Source: Nitrosopumilus adriaticus (lineage in GTDB: Archaea; Thermoproteota; Nitrososphaeria; Nitrososphaerales; Nitrosopumilaceae). Taken from it: a DNA stretch of 64,000 nucleotides. Below the pieces are notes generated by a model. The model had not been told where the DNA came from and ran no database searches. It saw only the letters and a program-made list of their open reading frames with translations. The stretch covers positions 372,001 to 436,000 of the forward strand of contig NZ_CP011070.1 in NCBI RefSeq assembly GCF_000956175.1, given 5' to 3'. Shown here piece after piece: positions 25,057 to 34,993 of the stretch (the stretch's first letter is position 1; each line of letters opens with the position of its first letter). Position numbers and translations under genes: made by a program.

Positions 25057-25410
25057 ATGGATCTCTCAAAAATTGAAAATGATTTGATCTCTGAGATAAA
25101 ATTGCAACCACTTCAAGCAAAAGTCTATTTGCTAATTACATGTCATGGGAAAATGTCTTCAGTCACAATTGCTAAAAAATTAAAAATATCTGAAGAAGAT
25201 GCTCAAAAAGCATCTAGGGATTTAATGACTTTGGGTGCTTTTATTGACATTACTGAAACTGAATTTGAAGCAATGCATCCTAGGTTCACTGCTGTTAACA
25301 TGTATAGAAGAATGTGTGAGCGAGAAAATCGATCTTTTGGACGAAATAAAATTGTCGATAGTGTTGGGGTGATTTTAGAAAAGCCTTACGACGATGCAAG
25401 AACTAAATAA
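25057..25410 (+). CDS. helix-turn-helix regulator, TrmB-like
   Basis: 117 residues. The N-terminal 60 residues form a winged helix resembling TrmB-type DNA-binding domains: LQPLQAKVYLLITCHGKMS, then VTIAKKLKISEEDAQKASRDL. The C-terminus has a basic region MYRRMCERENRSFGRNK and no sugar-sensor domain. Transcription-factor role inferred. It precedes two small genes on the same strand. Confidence 0.7.
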   Translation: MDLSKIENDLISEIKLQPLQAKVYLLITCHGKMSSVTIAKKLKISEEDAQKASRDLMTLGAFIDITETEFEAMHPRFTAVNMYRRMCERENRSFGRNKIVDSVGVILEKPYDDARTK

Positions 25411-25432
25411 TGCTAATGGTGGATGACCAACA

Positions 25433-25831
25433 TTGAGTATTGACACTGAAACCTGCAAGCATCAGCCAGTTTACTTTGGAGTAGTAAACATCAACGTAGA
25501 TGAGCGAACTATAGGCTCTGTTGATGTCTGGAGATGTGGTGTTTGCAAGAAAAGATTTTGCGAAGAAAAACAATTGGGTATTGAAGAAATTGCAGATCTA
25601 GTTGGAATGCCAAAAATTGATGCTGATGCAAAATGGGCAGTATCTATATGCAAATTACAACAAGGAAAATACAAATGGAAATTGGTGAGGCTCAAAGAAA
25701 ATGGGGAAATAAAGCATGAATGTTTAGATGAGAAAATTATTCCGCTCAAAATAAATAATTTTAAAATTGAAGATGAAAAGCATTGGAGCTTTTTAATTGA
25801 TGATAATATTAACAAGGCAGTAGAAATTTAA
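25433..25831 (+). CDS. uncharacterised protein with CxxC
   Basis: 132 residues. CGVC at 35-38 followed by FC and an upstream C.H pair could form a metal site. The rest is mixed alpha/beta. TTG start; GTGGATGA lies about 12 bases upstream as a possible Shine-Dalgarno. No family is recognised. It is followed within 8 bases by the next gene, so they are probably one transcription unit. Confidence 0.6.
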   Translation: MSIDTETCKHQPVYFGVVNINVDERTIGSVDVWRCGVCKKRFCEEKQLGIEEIADLVGMPKIDADAKWAVSICKLQQGKYKWKLVRLKENGEIKHECLDEKIIPLKINNFKIEDEKHWSFLIDDNINKAVEI

Positions 25832-25839
25832 TTTCTATA

Positions 25840-26124
25840 ATGGACCTTAAAGTTCACATTAATAACATTCATGGAAGCCAGATGGCTGCAAAAATTACTG
25901 GGAATTTTACTATAGATAACAATGAATTTCGTTTTACGGCTATTGCATTTGGAAGAATTGGAGGGCAAAATGTTGGTGCAAAGCTTTCTGATGCTACAGA
26001 GAAAGAACTAAAAAAATTAGGATATGATGTTGATGAAGTTATAGATTCCCTTCAAAGGAATTTGCTTCAAGGAGATCTTACACTTCCTGAAGGTCTTAAA
26101 AAAGAGTCATTTGTTGATGACTAA
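25840..26124 (+). CDS. uncharacterised small protein
   Basis: 94 residues with a beta-rich start ([34 protein letters not shown]) and an amphipathic C-terminal helix. No Cys and no membrane helix. Not recognised. It is convergent with mtnP and overlaps its stop by 4 bases. Confidence 0.6.
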   Translation: MDLKVHINNIHGSQMAAKITGNFTIDNNEFRFTAIAFGRIGGQNVGAKLSDATEKELKKLGYDVDEVIDSLQRNLLQGDLTLPEGLKKESFVDD

Positions 26125-26912
26125 AATTCTGCTTCCGCTAATGCCTTAGCACAAGAGCAACTTCTAGTTTTAGGGATTTGATCAATTAATTCTGTTAGGA
26201 TTTTCTTTGTTTTCTCTACGTTTTTTGATAGAGTTTCCAAAACTTCTTTGGCAGTTACAGGTTTTTCAGCCCATACATCATAATCTGTTACAGTTGAAAT
26301 TGATACATAGCACATTTGTGCTTCACGTGCTAATTGGCATTCTGGAACTAGTGTCATTCCAATAATATCTGCCCCCGTTGTTCTGTAGAATTTTGATTCT
26401 GCTTTGGTTGAAAATCTTGGACCTTCAATGCAGACATAAGTACAATCTTTGTGTATTTTCAAATCTTGTTTTTCTGTTACTTTGATAATTGATGATTGTA
26501 ATTCTGGGCAAAATGGGTCTGCAACTGAAATGTGTATTACTCTTCCTTCTTCAGAAAATGAACCTTTTCTTGATTTTGTAAAATCTAAAAACTGTGATGG
26601 CAAAACAAAGTGTCCTGGTTCTAATTCTTCTTTAAGACTTCCAACTGCAGATGGTGCGATAATTCTTGTAACTCCTAATTCTTTGAATGCCCAAATATTT
26701 GCTCTGAAATTGATCATGTGGGGGGGAATAGTGTGTTTTTTTCCATGTCTTGGAAGAAAAGCAATCTTTCGTCCATTAAAAATTCCTACGGTGATAGTAT
26801 CTGATGGCTTTCCGTATGGTGTGTCAATATCAATCTCTTGTGCATCTTCAAGTAGTCCTGAATCATAAATTCCAGTTCCTCCAAAGATTCCAATCTCTAC
26901 ATCTTTTTCCAT
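26121..26912 (-). CDS. mtnP: S-methyl-5'-thioadenosine phosphorylase
   Basis: Cleaves methylthioadenosine (or a related nucleoside) with phosphate to adenine and methylthioribose 1-phosphate. 263 residues: [54 protein letters not shown] and a C-terminal CSC motif, known in archaeal MTAP II as a redox/disulfide element. It overlaps apt by one base (TAATG), so released adenine can be salvaged by the product of the upstream gene. Confidence 0.93.
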   Translation of the reverse strand: MEKDVEIGIFGGTGIYDSGLLEDAQEIDIDTPYGKPSDTITVGIFNGRKIAFLPRHGKKHTIPPHMINFRANIWAFKELGVTRIIAPSAVGSLKEELEPGHFVLPSQFLDFTKSRKGSFSEEGRVIHISVADPFCPELQSSIIKVTEKQDLKIHKDCTYVCIEGPRFSTKAESKFYRTTGADIIGMTLVPECQLAREAQMCYVSISTVTDYDVWAEKPVTAKEVLETLSKNVEKTKKILTELIDQIPKTRSCSCAKALAEAEF

Positions 26913-27424
26913 TAATACTTCACCAGTGACTTACAATTGTAATTGCTAATTCCTTTGATTCCGTTAAGATCTGTTAATTCTATAATGAATGCAAAACCTG
27001 TGATTTTACCGCCTACTTTTTCAATTAATTTTGCAGCAGCTTTTGCTGTTCCTCCAGTAGCAAGTAGATCGTCACAAATCAACACTTTTTGTCCTTTCTC
27101 AATACTGTCTTTTTGAATCTCAATAGTGTCTTTTCCATATTCAATTGTGTATGACAATTTTACAGTCTTTCCGGGTAATTTTCCTGCCTTTCTAATCATC
27201 ATCATCCCTTTTTTGTATCTGGCAGCTAAAATACATGCAAGAATGAATCCTCGAGACTCTATTCCTGCAAAGACATCGATATCTTTAGTATGAAAATACT
27301 TTGAAAACTCATCTGCAATTTCGGATAATGCTGATGGGTCCTTCAAAATTGGACTAAAATCTCTAAATAAAATTCCTTTTTTAGGAAAATTTGGATATTC
27401 TGCAATTTTATCTTTTAAATTCAT
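26912..27424 (-). CDS. apt: adenine phosphoribosyltransferase
   Basis: Converts adenine and PRPP to AMP. 170 residues: [15 protein letters not shown] near the start, [28 protein letters not shown], and the PRPP loop [17 protein letters not shown]. It is followed by mtnP with a one-base overlap, forming an adenine-salvage operon. Confidence 0.95.
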   Translation of the reverse strand: MNLKDKIAEYPNFPKKGILFRDFSPILKDPSALSEIADEFSKYFHTKDIDVFAGIESRGFILACILAARYKKGMMMIRKAGKLPGKTVKLSYTIEYGKDTIEIQKDSIEKGQKVLICDDLLATGGTAKAAAKLIEKVGGKITGFAFIIELTDLNGIKGISNYNCKSLVKY

Positions 27425-27462
27425 GACTAGTATCTTCTGAGGTGAAATAAAATTGTTTGATA

Positions 27463-29610
27463 CTAGTTAATTTCAAAAGTGGTTTCAGCAAAATTAAAAG
27501 CATCTGAAACTTTTATTGTATAAGTTCCAGGCTCAGTTTCTGCAGGAATGAACCATGGCAGATTAATTTCTCCTGCTTTTGACGCAGGAATTGACAACTT
27601 GTCAATTTCTACTCCTTCAGAAGAAATAATTTCTATTGCAACAGTTTGTGTTACTCCAAAAATTTGAATAGTTTTTGATTTCCCTAAATAAGTATCTGGA
27701 TTATCTAATACTGATACAATTATTCCTTCTTCTAATACTGCACGCACATCTAATTCTACAGTATCAAAGTTTGATCCACTTTTTGCATGAATCGTCCATA
27801 TCCCTGTTTTGGCATCAGAAGGTATTCTAAATTTTTCTTCAGAAATTCTTCCATTTTTATCTGAAAATGACTCTTCAACTATCTTTACTTCTTTTCCTTC
27901 TGGATCAAATAGGGAAATAGTGAGAATAGCATTTGGACTAGTTTCTCCTAAAACTAAAATTGAATCACCTGGATGGTACTCTGTTTTTGTGGTATTGATA
28001 TCGATTTCACCTGAACCTACCTGCAATCCCACTGCAAAAATTTCCGTACTTTTAGCACTTCCTTTACTGACAACTGCTGAGTATACTCCTGACGCAAATC
28101 CTTTCAAATCAAGAGAATAAGAGCCTCTGCCATCTGGTTGCAATTGTATTGATATCACATCTCCTTTTGGTTTATCTGATGGATCAATGATTAATAGACT
28201 AACAACCTCGGATGCTTTACCTGTGACAGTAATTATTGCAGTTTCTGTAGACTTGTAACTTGATTTGTCAAATTCTATGTTTACTGGAATTTTTGGTAAT
28301 TCTCCTAGTCCTACAAAAATAAATTCTTTATTCTTTTCTTGAGTTGCAATTAACGTGTATGTTCCTTCTGCTGTACTCTGAAGAGTTGGATATTCAAATT
28401 CTACAATCCCTGACTCATCAATTTCAATAATATCTGAAAATATTTCTTTTCCAAGAGGATCTTCTAGTGTTAACTCAATTGATTTGTTTGGTAATGCTGT
28501 CCCATTAAATTTTATAGTTTCACCCGGCTCAAATTTCAAACTAGTGGGTGTGATGATAATTACTTTGTCTGACTCGATAGTCCAGCTAATTGATTTGTTT
28601 GTTTTACCATCTGATAGAACCCCTGTATATTTTCCAAATGGTCTATCTAGTGGAACTATTAATGGTTCTATTTCCCAGTTTCCTTTACTATCAATCTCAG
28701 CTGTTCTTGTTCTGATGACTTCTCCATCTGGTGAATTAATTGTCAATGAAACACCTTTTCCTGGGGACCCAGTTCCAAAAATTTCTAGCAAATCTCCTCT
28801 ATGTACAATGTTTGGAATACCTTCAATTGTTAATTTGATATTCTCTTCTGGGATTCTATTTTCAATCTCACCTATTCTAATGCTGATTTTTTTCTCTTCA
28901 CCTTCTTTATCCTTTATGATAAAATCTGCTCTGTCAGCTTTTTGGTCTTCTGGGATCTTCATTGAAGTCATAAAGTGACCATCTTTATCTGTCACAAAAC
29001 TTCCAATCTTTTTTGTATCGATGTAGAAATCAAATTCTTGAGATGCGCCAAATTTATCTCCTGTAACTCTAATTGATGAACCTACATTTGGTTTCTCTGG
29101 AACTATTCTAAATATTGACTCTGCAGAAATACTGAAACCTGAATTTTCTTCAATTTGGACATTGTCTGGATTTTTAACCACTTTTGATAATTCTTTTGGC
29201 AATACTTTGCCAGTGTCAATCTGTTTATCCTTACCATCTAATGCTTTCCAATTAATTCCTGAACTCACTTTATCAGTTTTAACACCAAATTTGACAGATT
29301 CACCTTTCTTGATTGGTTCTGATGATGTGAAAACAATTACTCCTTGTGGTGTTTTTTCCCCTACCCATCCTTTTTCAGTTTTGAAAGATTTGAAACTATA
29401 GTCACTGCCAACCCAAATCCTAAATGTGTTGATGTCTTGGTCTTGCTCATTTTTTAATTCAAGTATTGTAGTCTCTTCAAGAGCTATACTTGAAACATCA
29501 ATTTCTTGAGCATAAGATGGAATTACTATAAATGTAATTGAAAGTAAAATTGTAACTGAAAGGATGATTCCTCTCATTGAGGATTTGTTCATATTCTCCA
29601 AATTATTCAT
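27463..29610 (-). CDS. large secreted surface protein with repeated Ig-like domains
   Basis: 715 residues. An N-terminal signal peptide (hydrophobic MRGIILSVTILLSITFIVI before SYAQ) is followed by five or more beta-sandwich units of about 90 residues. Each has a pattern like GDLLEIFGTGSPGKGVSLT or GETIKFNGTALPNKSIELT, repeated with variation. No cell-wall anchor or C-terminal helix is evident, so attachment is unclear. Adhesion or surface-layer role is inferred from fold. Possible starts lie at 29610, 29592 and 29577. Not clearly linked to the adjacent apt gene. Confidence 0.75.
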   Translation of the reverse strand: MNNLENMNKSSMRGIILSVTILLSITFIVIPSYAQEIDVSSIALEETTILELKNEQDQDINTFRIWVGSDYSFKSFKTEKGWVGEKTPQGVIVFTSSEPIKKGESVKFGVKTDKVSSGINWKALDGKDKQIDTGKVLPKELSKVVKNPDNVQIEENSGFSISAESIFRIVPEKPNVGSSIRVTGDKFGASQEFDFYIDTKKIGSFVTDKDGHFMTSMKIPEDQKADRADFIIKDKEGEEKKISIRIGEIENRIPEENIKLTIEGIPNIVHRGDLLEIFGTGSPGKGVSLTINSPDGEVIRTRTAEIDSKGNWEIEPLIVPLDRPFGKYTGVLSDGKTNKSISWTIESDKVIIITPTSLKFEPGETIKFNGTALPNKSIELTLEDPLGKEIFSDIIEIDESGIVEFEYPTLQSTAEGTYTLIATQEKNKEFIFVGLGELPKIPVNIEFDKSSYKSTETAIITVTGKASEVVSLLIIDPSDKPKGDVISIQLQPDGRGSYSLDLKGFASGVYSAVVSKGSAKSTEIFAVGLQVGSGEIDINTTKTEYHPGDSILVLGETSPNAILTISLFDPEGKEVKIVEESFSDKNGRISEEKFRIPSDAKTGIWTIHAKSGSNFDTVELDVRAVLEEGIIVSVLDNPDTYLGKSKTIQIFGVTQTVAIEIISSEGVEIDKLSIPASKAGEINLPWFIPAETEPGTYTIKVSDAFNFAETTFEIN

Positions 29611-29690
29611 CTCTCTCTTAAACCTTAAACAATTTTTCCTGCATTGTTATTTCTTGATTCAGAATCTTTCATAAGCAAACTTCTTAAATC

Positions 29691-31784
29691 TTAAGCCTTG
29701 GCCTTTTGAAATTTAGTTGGGTCTGGCTTGGTTGCAATATTTTGATACTGTCTGATTCTTTCAGCAATTAATCTATACAATGATCTAAATTGATCCTTTG
29801 TTTTGTCTGTAAGAAAACCAGTGTCTTCAAGGGCAATCTTTTCACAAATGTATCTGGTGATCTCCTCATTATCAAATTCCCCCCAATCGTCTTCTCTGTG
29901 GTCTTGCCATATTTTTTTCAACTTTTCCAAAACTCCCTTACCCTCTTTAGATATGACTTCCTCGGGAGTAAGATTTGAAAATCCTTCACGCCTTAACTTT
30001 ATTTCATAAGTCTGATTGACTGGATGCAAATAATCTTCTAGAGCGATATAATCTTCAATAGACTCTAGTTTCTTTCCTTCCCTTTCAAAGAATATGGTCT
30101 GAATAGATGAGAATTCATTTGATACTAGTTGAGCTGAAATTTGCTTTGATTCTTCAGAATTATCTAATAGAATAAATGTTCTATACCCATGATTTCTATA
30201 AAAAATTGCTAATGGTAAAACTGAATTTTTGTTATAAGCTGCTACAACATTAAGGGGATTCATTGAAATATTTGGATCCTGCAAGAATTTATCAAAAGCA
30301 TTTAGATACATTGCATCAGACATTGTCTCCACAATTATTACTGGTCTGGAATTAGTTCCAATCTCTCTATCTACAATGGATTCAACTTGTCCTCTGGATA
30401 ATCCATACAAAATTGGTGTTAATGTTTTATCATCAGCATTCCAATAATCATAAAAGATTCTACTAAGGTGTTTTCTTTTATCTAATTCTACCACTAGCAA
30501 GTTACCTGGTGTATAATCAAATATCATAAATGGGGAATGTGTTGCATACAAAACTTGGTTTGATCCTGCTAAATTTTTAAGCAAGTCTGAAATTCCCATT
30601 TGCTGAGTTGGATGAAGGTTTCTAGCAGGTTCATCTAAAAGCAAAAGTGCTTCTTTTAATTCTGCCCTCTGAGTTTCAGCTGCAAAGTTTACAATAAATG
30701 AAAATGTCCATTTGAATCCTTCTGCTCTTCTATTTAGTAACCCTGTGTTTGTTATAGTTCCATCTTTATGTACATCAGAAATTACTACGCTCATAATGTT
30801 ACCTGGATTGTATCTCAAATCTACGTGAATTGGGTCTCCTTTCCATGCAGGGTTTAGTTTTTTGGTCAATCTATTGCTTGCAGCATTTAGGAGTTTGATA
30901 CACTGTGAAGGACTTTCTTTTACTTCATCGAGTTCTTTCATGTCAAGTTCAGCAAGATAAAATAGATTTCTTACCGTTTCTGCTTTATCAAATTCTTCGA
31001 TATATTCAATTGAATCTGCTCTTTCTCCTCTCTCTTCTCTTAGAAATTCATTAAGATTGATATTGCCATAAATTTTTTTGTAATCTGAGAAATAAACAAA
31101 TCTTGGATGTAAATCAGAAGCAATGAAGTTTTCCAAGGCTGTTTTTATGCTTTCACCACTAAGTAAATTTGAAAATTGGTTTTCTGGATTTTCATAGATT
31201 TTTTCCCATTCTTCAATAACTTTTGGTTCTTGAATTGCAATTACATGGAACTGATTGCTAAATTCTGCCATTCCGCTATCAAAAGTTTCTTGGTTCTTTG
31301 GAACAGGTCCTTCAAAGAATTTTGTATCAATTTGTATTCTTAGATGATTTGGAATTGTATCCAAAAATCCTAATATTTGACTACAGAAATTCTCCCATGA
31401 GTTTATTCCTTGACTTTCATCTTCGCTAAGCTCAATATCTTCAAACTCGTATTGGACATTTGGTCTTCTGTTTGTTCTAACTAATTTAATTTTTTTAATT
31501 TCAGGCAAACTTGGAAATTTTTCTTTTATCAAATCTCGTTCATGTTGGTTTAGATCAAATTCTCCTTCTGCTAATCTTATCTCGTTTTTTAACTCCTCAT
31601 CCATCTCATCACATAGATCTAACTCTGAGACCTGCTCGTCTCTATTTAGCAAGGTCAGTGCCTGAAGTATGGTTGTTTTTCCACTTTCATTTCTGCCTAC
31701 AAAGGCAGCTAAATCCCCAACTGTAATCTCTCCAGAATCATGGATACAACGATATGCTCTAACCCTGAATTTTCTAAGTCGCAT
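29691..31784 (-). CDS. OLD-family ATP-dependent nuclease-like protein (AAA ATPase plus TOPRIM-like)
   Basis: 697 residues. N-terminal ABC/SMC-type ATPase: Walker A GRNESGKTT at 30-38, degenerate signature around NRRAEGFKW (351-359), Walker B LLLLDEPA with Asp384 and Glu385, and switch ATHSPF near 414. A TOPRIM-like region follows, with Glu486 in IIVETMSDAMY and Asp541 in FILLDNSEES. The usual second Asp of DxD is Ser here, so catalytic competence is uncertain. OLD nucleases act in phage defence. Not accompanied by a UvrD-like gene, so it is not a classical Gabija pair. Confidence 0.78.
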   Translation of the reverse strand: MRLRKFRVRAYRCIHDSGEITVGDLAAFVGRNESGKTTILQALTLLNRDEQVSELDLCDEMDEELKNEIRLAEGEFDLNQHERDLIKEKFPSLPEIKKIKLVRTNRRPNVQYEFEDIELSEDESQGINSWENFCSQILGFLDTIPNHLRIQIDTKFFEGPVPKNQETFDSGMAEFSNQFHVIAIQEPKVIEEWEKIYENPENQFSNLLSGESIKTALENFIASDLHPRFVYFSDYKKIYGNINLNEFLREERGERADSIEYIEEFDKAETVRNLFYLAELDMKELDEVKESPSQCIKLLNAASNRLTKKLNPAWKGDPIHVDLRYNPGNIMSVVISDVHKDGTITNTGLLNRRAEGFKWTFSFIVNFAAETQRAELKEALLLLDEPARNLHPTQQMGISDLLKNLAGSNQVLYATHSPFMIFDYTPGNLLVVELDKRKHLSRIFYDYWNADDKTLTPILYGLSRGQVESIVDREIGTNSRPVIIVETMSDAMYLNAFDKFLQDPNISMNPLNVVAAYNKNSVLPLAIFYRNHGYRTFILLDNSEESKQISAQLVSNEFSSIQTIFFEREGKKLESIEDYIALEDYLHPVNQTYEIKLRREGFSNLTPEEVISKEGKGVLEKLKKIWQDHREDDWGEFDNEEITRYICEKIALEDTGFLTDKTKDQFRSLYRLIAERIRQYQNIATKPDPTKFQKAKA

Positions 31785-31887
31785 CTAGCGATATTTAGTT
31801 GTCTACGATTTAACTCATTCGTCAAATTGATCTGGAGTTTCAAATTTTGCTAAATAGATATAAGGGAATTGCAGATTTTAAAACAAA

Positions 31888-32349
31888 ATGGTGTCAAAAA
31901 GAATTTTTCTAGTATTTGTCTTACCTGTAATATTTTCAGTAGTATTTGGAACTGCTGTAATGAATGATATTTTGGAAAAACCTGGCAGGGAATTAAACAT
32001 GTGGCCAATGTCTTTTTCTGAAGGATTTTCAACCCATAAATCTTCGATTGAAATAATTGATCTTGCAAAACTATACACTACATCCACACCTGTAGAAATT
32101 CAAATTAAAATCAATGATTCCTCTTTTGATTGTGGGGATCTATATGTCACGATTTATTCTTCAACAAATGATGTAGTTACTCAGGGTGGGTACTTTGAGC
32201 AGTGCTTTGGTGAAGGAATGGGAACAATCCCAATTAATGATAATTTCTCTAAAACCATTGACTCTCCAGGCTCATATGAGATTGTAGCAGAAATGGTTTC
32301 AAAACAGTTGGAGACTATTTCAACTAGGGGAACATTTACTGTTAAATAG
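31888..32349 (+). CDS. secreted beta-rich protein, unknown function
   Basis: 153 residues. The N-terminal hydrophobic segment (RIFLVFVLPVIFSVVFGTAV) is a signal peptide or anchor. The mature part is beta-rich with Cys81 and Cys105, a likely disulfide. No family recognised. It precedes the TFE-beta-like gene, separated by 46 bases. Confidence 0.6.
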   Translation: MVSKRIFLVFVLPVIFSVVFGTAVMNDILEKPGRELNMWPMSFSEGFSTHKSSIEIIDLAKLYTTSTPVEIQIKINDSSFDCGDLYVTIYSSTNDVVTQGGYFEQCFGEGMGTIPINDNFSKTIDSPGSYEIVAEMVSKQLETISTRGTFTVK

Positions 32350-32395
32350 GCATGAATTTTTCTATGATAAATAAGAACTTGAATATGGTGATTTG

Positions 32396-33199
32396 ATGGC
32401 AAAGAAAAAAGATACTCTAACTGATGAAGCTGCAAAAATTAAAGCAGAACTAGATGAATTAAAAAAGAAAAAGAAAGTTCTAGATTCATCACCCAAGAAA
32501 AAAGCTGAAGCAAAACCAGCAAAGAAAAAAGCTGAAGCAAAACCAGCAAAGAAAAAAGCTGAAGCAAAACCAGCAAAGAAAAAAGCTGAAGCAAAACCAG
32601 CAAAGAAAAAAGCTGAAGCAAAACCAGCAAAGAAAAAAGCTGAAGCAAAACCAGCAAAGAAAAAAGCTGAAGCAAAACCAGCAAAGAAAAAAGCTGAGCC
32701 AAAGCCACCAAAAGTGAAAAAATTAACTAAAAAAGAATTAGAAGAAGCTAAAAGAGAAGCAGAAAAAACTATAGAAGAAGAATTAGAAGAACAACTCACT
32801 GATGAAGAAATTGAAAATTTTCAAATCGAAAAAGTTGACATGGAGAGACTCACAAACAAAGTCTGTGATATTCTTGCAGAACGTGAATCTGAAGGAATGT
32901 TTCAAAGTGAACTCTGGAAAAAACTCAAACTCACAAGTCGTGATGGCTCTCGTTTATCCTTAAAGCTTGAAAGAATGGGAACGATCTATAGAGAAAAACT
33001 CTTGGAGAAAGGACGTTGGACTTACAAATTAATTTTAAAGAAAACTCCAATCAGTACTCAATCAATTGAAAATGCACCATGCTTGGTTTGCCCTGTTGAA
33101 CAAAAATGCTCACTTGAAGGTGAAATCAGTCCTAGAAACTGCCAATTCATTGAAGACTGGGTAATTGCTGAGATGAAAAAACCTGCGAAGGCCAAATGA
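32396..33199 (+). CDS. TFE-beta-like (Rpc34/RPC39-type) transcription factor with Lys/Ala repeat
   Basis: 267 residues. Residues up to about 105 are a lysine-rich region including seven KKKAEAKPA repeats. A winged-helix domain follows (DMERLTNKVCDILAERESEG, WKKLKLTSRDGSRLSLK). The C-terminus has four Cys (229, 232, 238, 249) as CLVCPVEQKC and SPRNC, the [4Fe-4S] pattern of archaeal TFE-beta and RNA polymerase III RPC39. This factor helps open promoters. ATG 32396 is about 25 nt after ATAAATAA. Identification rests on the Fe-S signature and winged helix, so moderately confident. It overlaps rlmE by 4 bases. Confidence 0.75.
   Translation: MAKKKDTLTDEAAKIKAELDELKKKKKVLDSSPKKKAEAKPAKKKAEAKPAKKKAEAKPAKKKAEAKPAKKKAEAKPAKKKAEAKPAKKKAEAKPAKKKAEPKPPKVKKLTKKELEEAKREAEKTIEEELEEQLTDEEIENFQIEKVDMERLTNKVCDILAERESEGMFQSELWKKLKLTSRDGSRLSLKLERMGTIYREKLLEKGRWTYKLILKKTPISTQSIENAPCLVCPVEQKCSLEGEISPRNCQFIEDWVIAEMKKPAKAK
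32495..32710 (+). repeat. 27-bp tandem repeat, 7 perfect copies plus one variant
   Basis: Unit AAGAAAAAAGCTGAAGCAAA followed by ACCAGCA, seven identical copies from 32495 to 32683, then a diverged eighth encoding KKKAEPKPP. It lies within the TFE-beta-like gene and encodes a strongly basic segment resembling histone H1-type tails. Confidence 0.95.
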
Positions 33200-33789
33200 A
33201 ATTAATTGATGCTCGAAAAGATCATTATAGAAGATTAGCTCACGAACAAGGTTATCGAAGTAGAGCTGCATTCAAACTTCAGGAATTAAACAAATCTTAT
33301 CGTATTATTGGTCCTGGATTCTACGTACTTGATCTTGGTTGTGCTCCTGGTGGTTGGACTCAGATGGCTGTAAAATTGGCAGGAAATCAAGGCAAAGTAA
33401 TGGGTGTTGATTTATCTTATGTTGAAGAAATTCCAGGAGCTCATATTATTCGAGAAAATATTGAAGATGAGCATGTAATTGACGAGGTGATGACATATTT
33501 TGGACGTAAAGTCAATGCAGTCGTTTGTGATTTATCTCCTCAAGTTAGTGGGAATTGGTCAGTTGATCATGCTAAACAAATCTCATTGAATTATGATTGC
33601 ACCAAAATTATGGACAAGGTTTTAGCAAAAAAAGGTAATGCTGTTTTCAAAGTTTTTGACGGTGAGTATTCTATGGAATTCAGAGACTATGTCAAGAAAA
33701 AATTTTCTAGAATAAATTTAACAAAACCTAGCGCAAGTAGAAAACAAAGTAGTGAATTGTATCTTGTTTGTTTAGGATTTATTGGATAG
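33196..33789 (+). CDS. rlmE: 23S rRNA 2'-O-ribose methyltransferase RlmE/FtsJ
   Basis: 197 residues, SAM-dependent Rossmann fold. YRSRAAFKLQELN with the first catalytic Lys, LDLGCAPGGWTQMAV SAM site, VVCDLSPQVSGNW with Asp, VFKVFDGE with Lys, and Glu in SSELYLV complete the K-D-K-E tetrad. Methylates the 23S rRNA A-loop (U2552 in E. coli) by family; a tRNA target is also possible in archaea. Starts with ATG overlapping the previous stop by 4 bases. Confidence 0.9.
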   Translation: MKLIDARKDHYRRLAHEQGYRSRAAFKLQELNKSYRIIGPGFYVLDLGCAPGGWTQMAVKLAGNQGKVMGVDLSYVEEIPGAHIIRENIEDEHVIDEVMTYFGRKVNAVVCDLSPQVSGNWSVDHAKQISLNYDCTKIMDKVLAKKGNAVFKVFDGEYSMEFRDYVKKKFSRINLTKPSASRKQSSELYLVCLGFIG

Positions 33790-34993
33790 ACTGAAATATT
33801 TTAATTATTTCATTAATACTGGCATTTGTTCTAAATCCTGTTGGACTAAATGATGTGCTGCTAGCTTGAAAATTATTTTTTTGTAAATTTAAAATTGCAT
33901 TTTCAAGTTTAGGTGGTGATGATTTCATTTTTGATGCAACCTCATCAAGTGTAAAATAAGTAACTGGCATATCTGATTCTCCAAGACATTTGCCAAGGGT
34001 CTTCTCACAATTTTTATCTATTTCTAAATTTGGAACTTCAAGAACCATGTTTTGAATAAACTCTCTGTCAAAAATTTTTCCTATCCATAAAGGACCTGCA
34101 ATACTAATTTCTTGATTACACAAATCACACTCTTTTTGTTGATCTAATGATATTTTTCTATGGCCGCATTTCTTGCAGTGTAAAATATATCCTAAATTTT
34201 CTTTTTGATCTGGTCTGTTTAGAACTTTGACATAAGTTCGATAGTAATGCATTTCACTTTCTACAAATAATGGGATGATTTCTACTCCTAATCTTCCTGC
34301 AACTACTCTGAGACAACCTAAAATCAGTCTTATTGCTATTTCATTTCCGTATTCTGTTCTTACTGGAATACCTCCGTACTTTCTCTTACATGCACTCTGA
34401 AAAAGTCCATTTAGAACTTGAAGATCCGTGGCTGCAGTTGATAAAATCCCTCCATGCATAGTTGCTCTAATCCCACAATCAAAAAATGCCGCGGGAGAAC
34501 CAAAGGGATCGATATCAACAATAGAGCCCCTATTACCTTTTTTTGAATATCTACTCAAAAATCTACATACTTCTTTTTCAGAAAATTCAATATTTTTTAA
34601 ATTATTTAGATTTGCAGAATATTCTGCCATTTTAAGGGCACTGGGATTAAGATCATTTATTACAATTTTTTCAACTTCTAATTCTTTTCCAACTCTCAAT
34701 CCTCTTGCACCAATTCCCGATAACCCTTCTAAGAAAATTTTTGGTCCTTGAAAGTTTTTTAGAAAAGCTGCATATGCAATAATTGAAAAATCTCTATTCA
34801 CTTTTGCTTTTGGATTAAAGAATGCGGGTTTTTTCGGTGGAACTTTATCGGTAATTGATTTTTTTGGAACTAGTAGTTTTGTTTTACCTTCAACTATTTC
34901 TTGAAAAGTTTCATCTGGAAATTCCAATTGTTTTTCATTTTTCCTAATCGTATAACGGTTTAATACTTGTGCTTTAAGACACAATTCGTGCAA
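33779..34993 (-). CDS. trm1: tRNA (guanine26-N2)-dimethyltransferase Trm1
   Basis: Adds one or two methyl groups to G26 of tRNA. 404 residues: LEGLSGIGARGLRVGKEL SAM site, IVINDLNPSALKMAEY, IVDIDPFGSPAAFFDC with the DPFG motif, a zinc site with CKKC and CDLC near residues 275-293, and a helical C-terminal domain. The start (TTG 34993) is uncertain because it would overlap the divergent RNase HII start; a second TTG nine bases in is an alternative. No promoter was convincing. Confidence 0.93.
   Translation of the reverse strand: MHELCLKAQVLNRYTIRKNEKQLEFPDETFQEIVEGKTKLLVPKKSITDKVPPKKPAFFNPKAKVNRDFSIIAYAAFLKNFQGPKIFLEGLSGIGARGLRVGKELEVEKIVINDLNPSALKMAEYSANLNNLKNIEFSEKEVCRFLSRYSKKGNRGSIVDIDPFGSPAAFFDCGIRATMHGGILSTAATDLQVLNGLFQSACKRKYGGIPVRTEYGNEIAIRLILGCLRVVAGRLGVEIIPLFVESEMHYYRTYVKVLNRPDQKENLGYILHCKKCGHRKISLDQQKECDLCNQEISIAGPLWIGKIFDREFIQNMVLEVPNLEIDKNCEKTLGKCLGESDMPVTYFTLDEVASKMKSSPPKLENAILNLQKNNFQASSTSFSPTGFRTNASINEIIKIFQSIQ

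Noticed and set aside
29691-31784. Gabija (GajA) system
   Set aside because: No adjacent UvrD-like GajB gene, and the TOPRIM DxD is altered.
32439-32711. Leucine-rich minus-strand ORF opposite the TFE-beta-like repeat
   Set aside because: Shadow of the Lys/Ala repeat on the other strand, without start signals.
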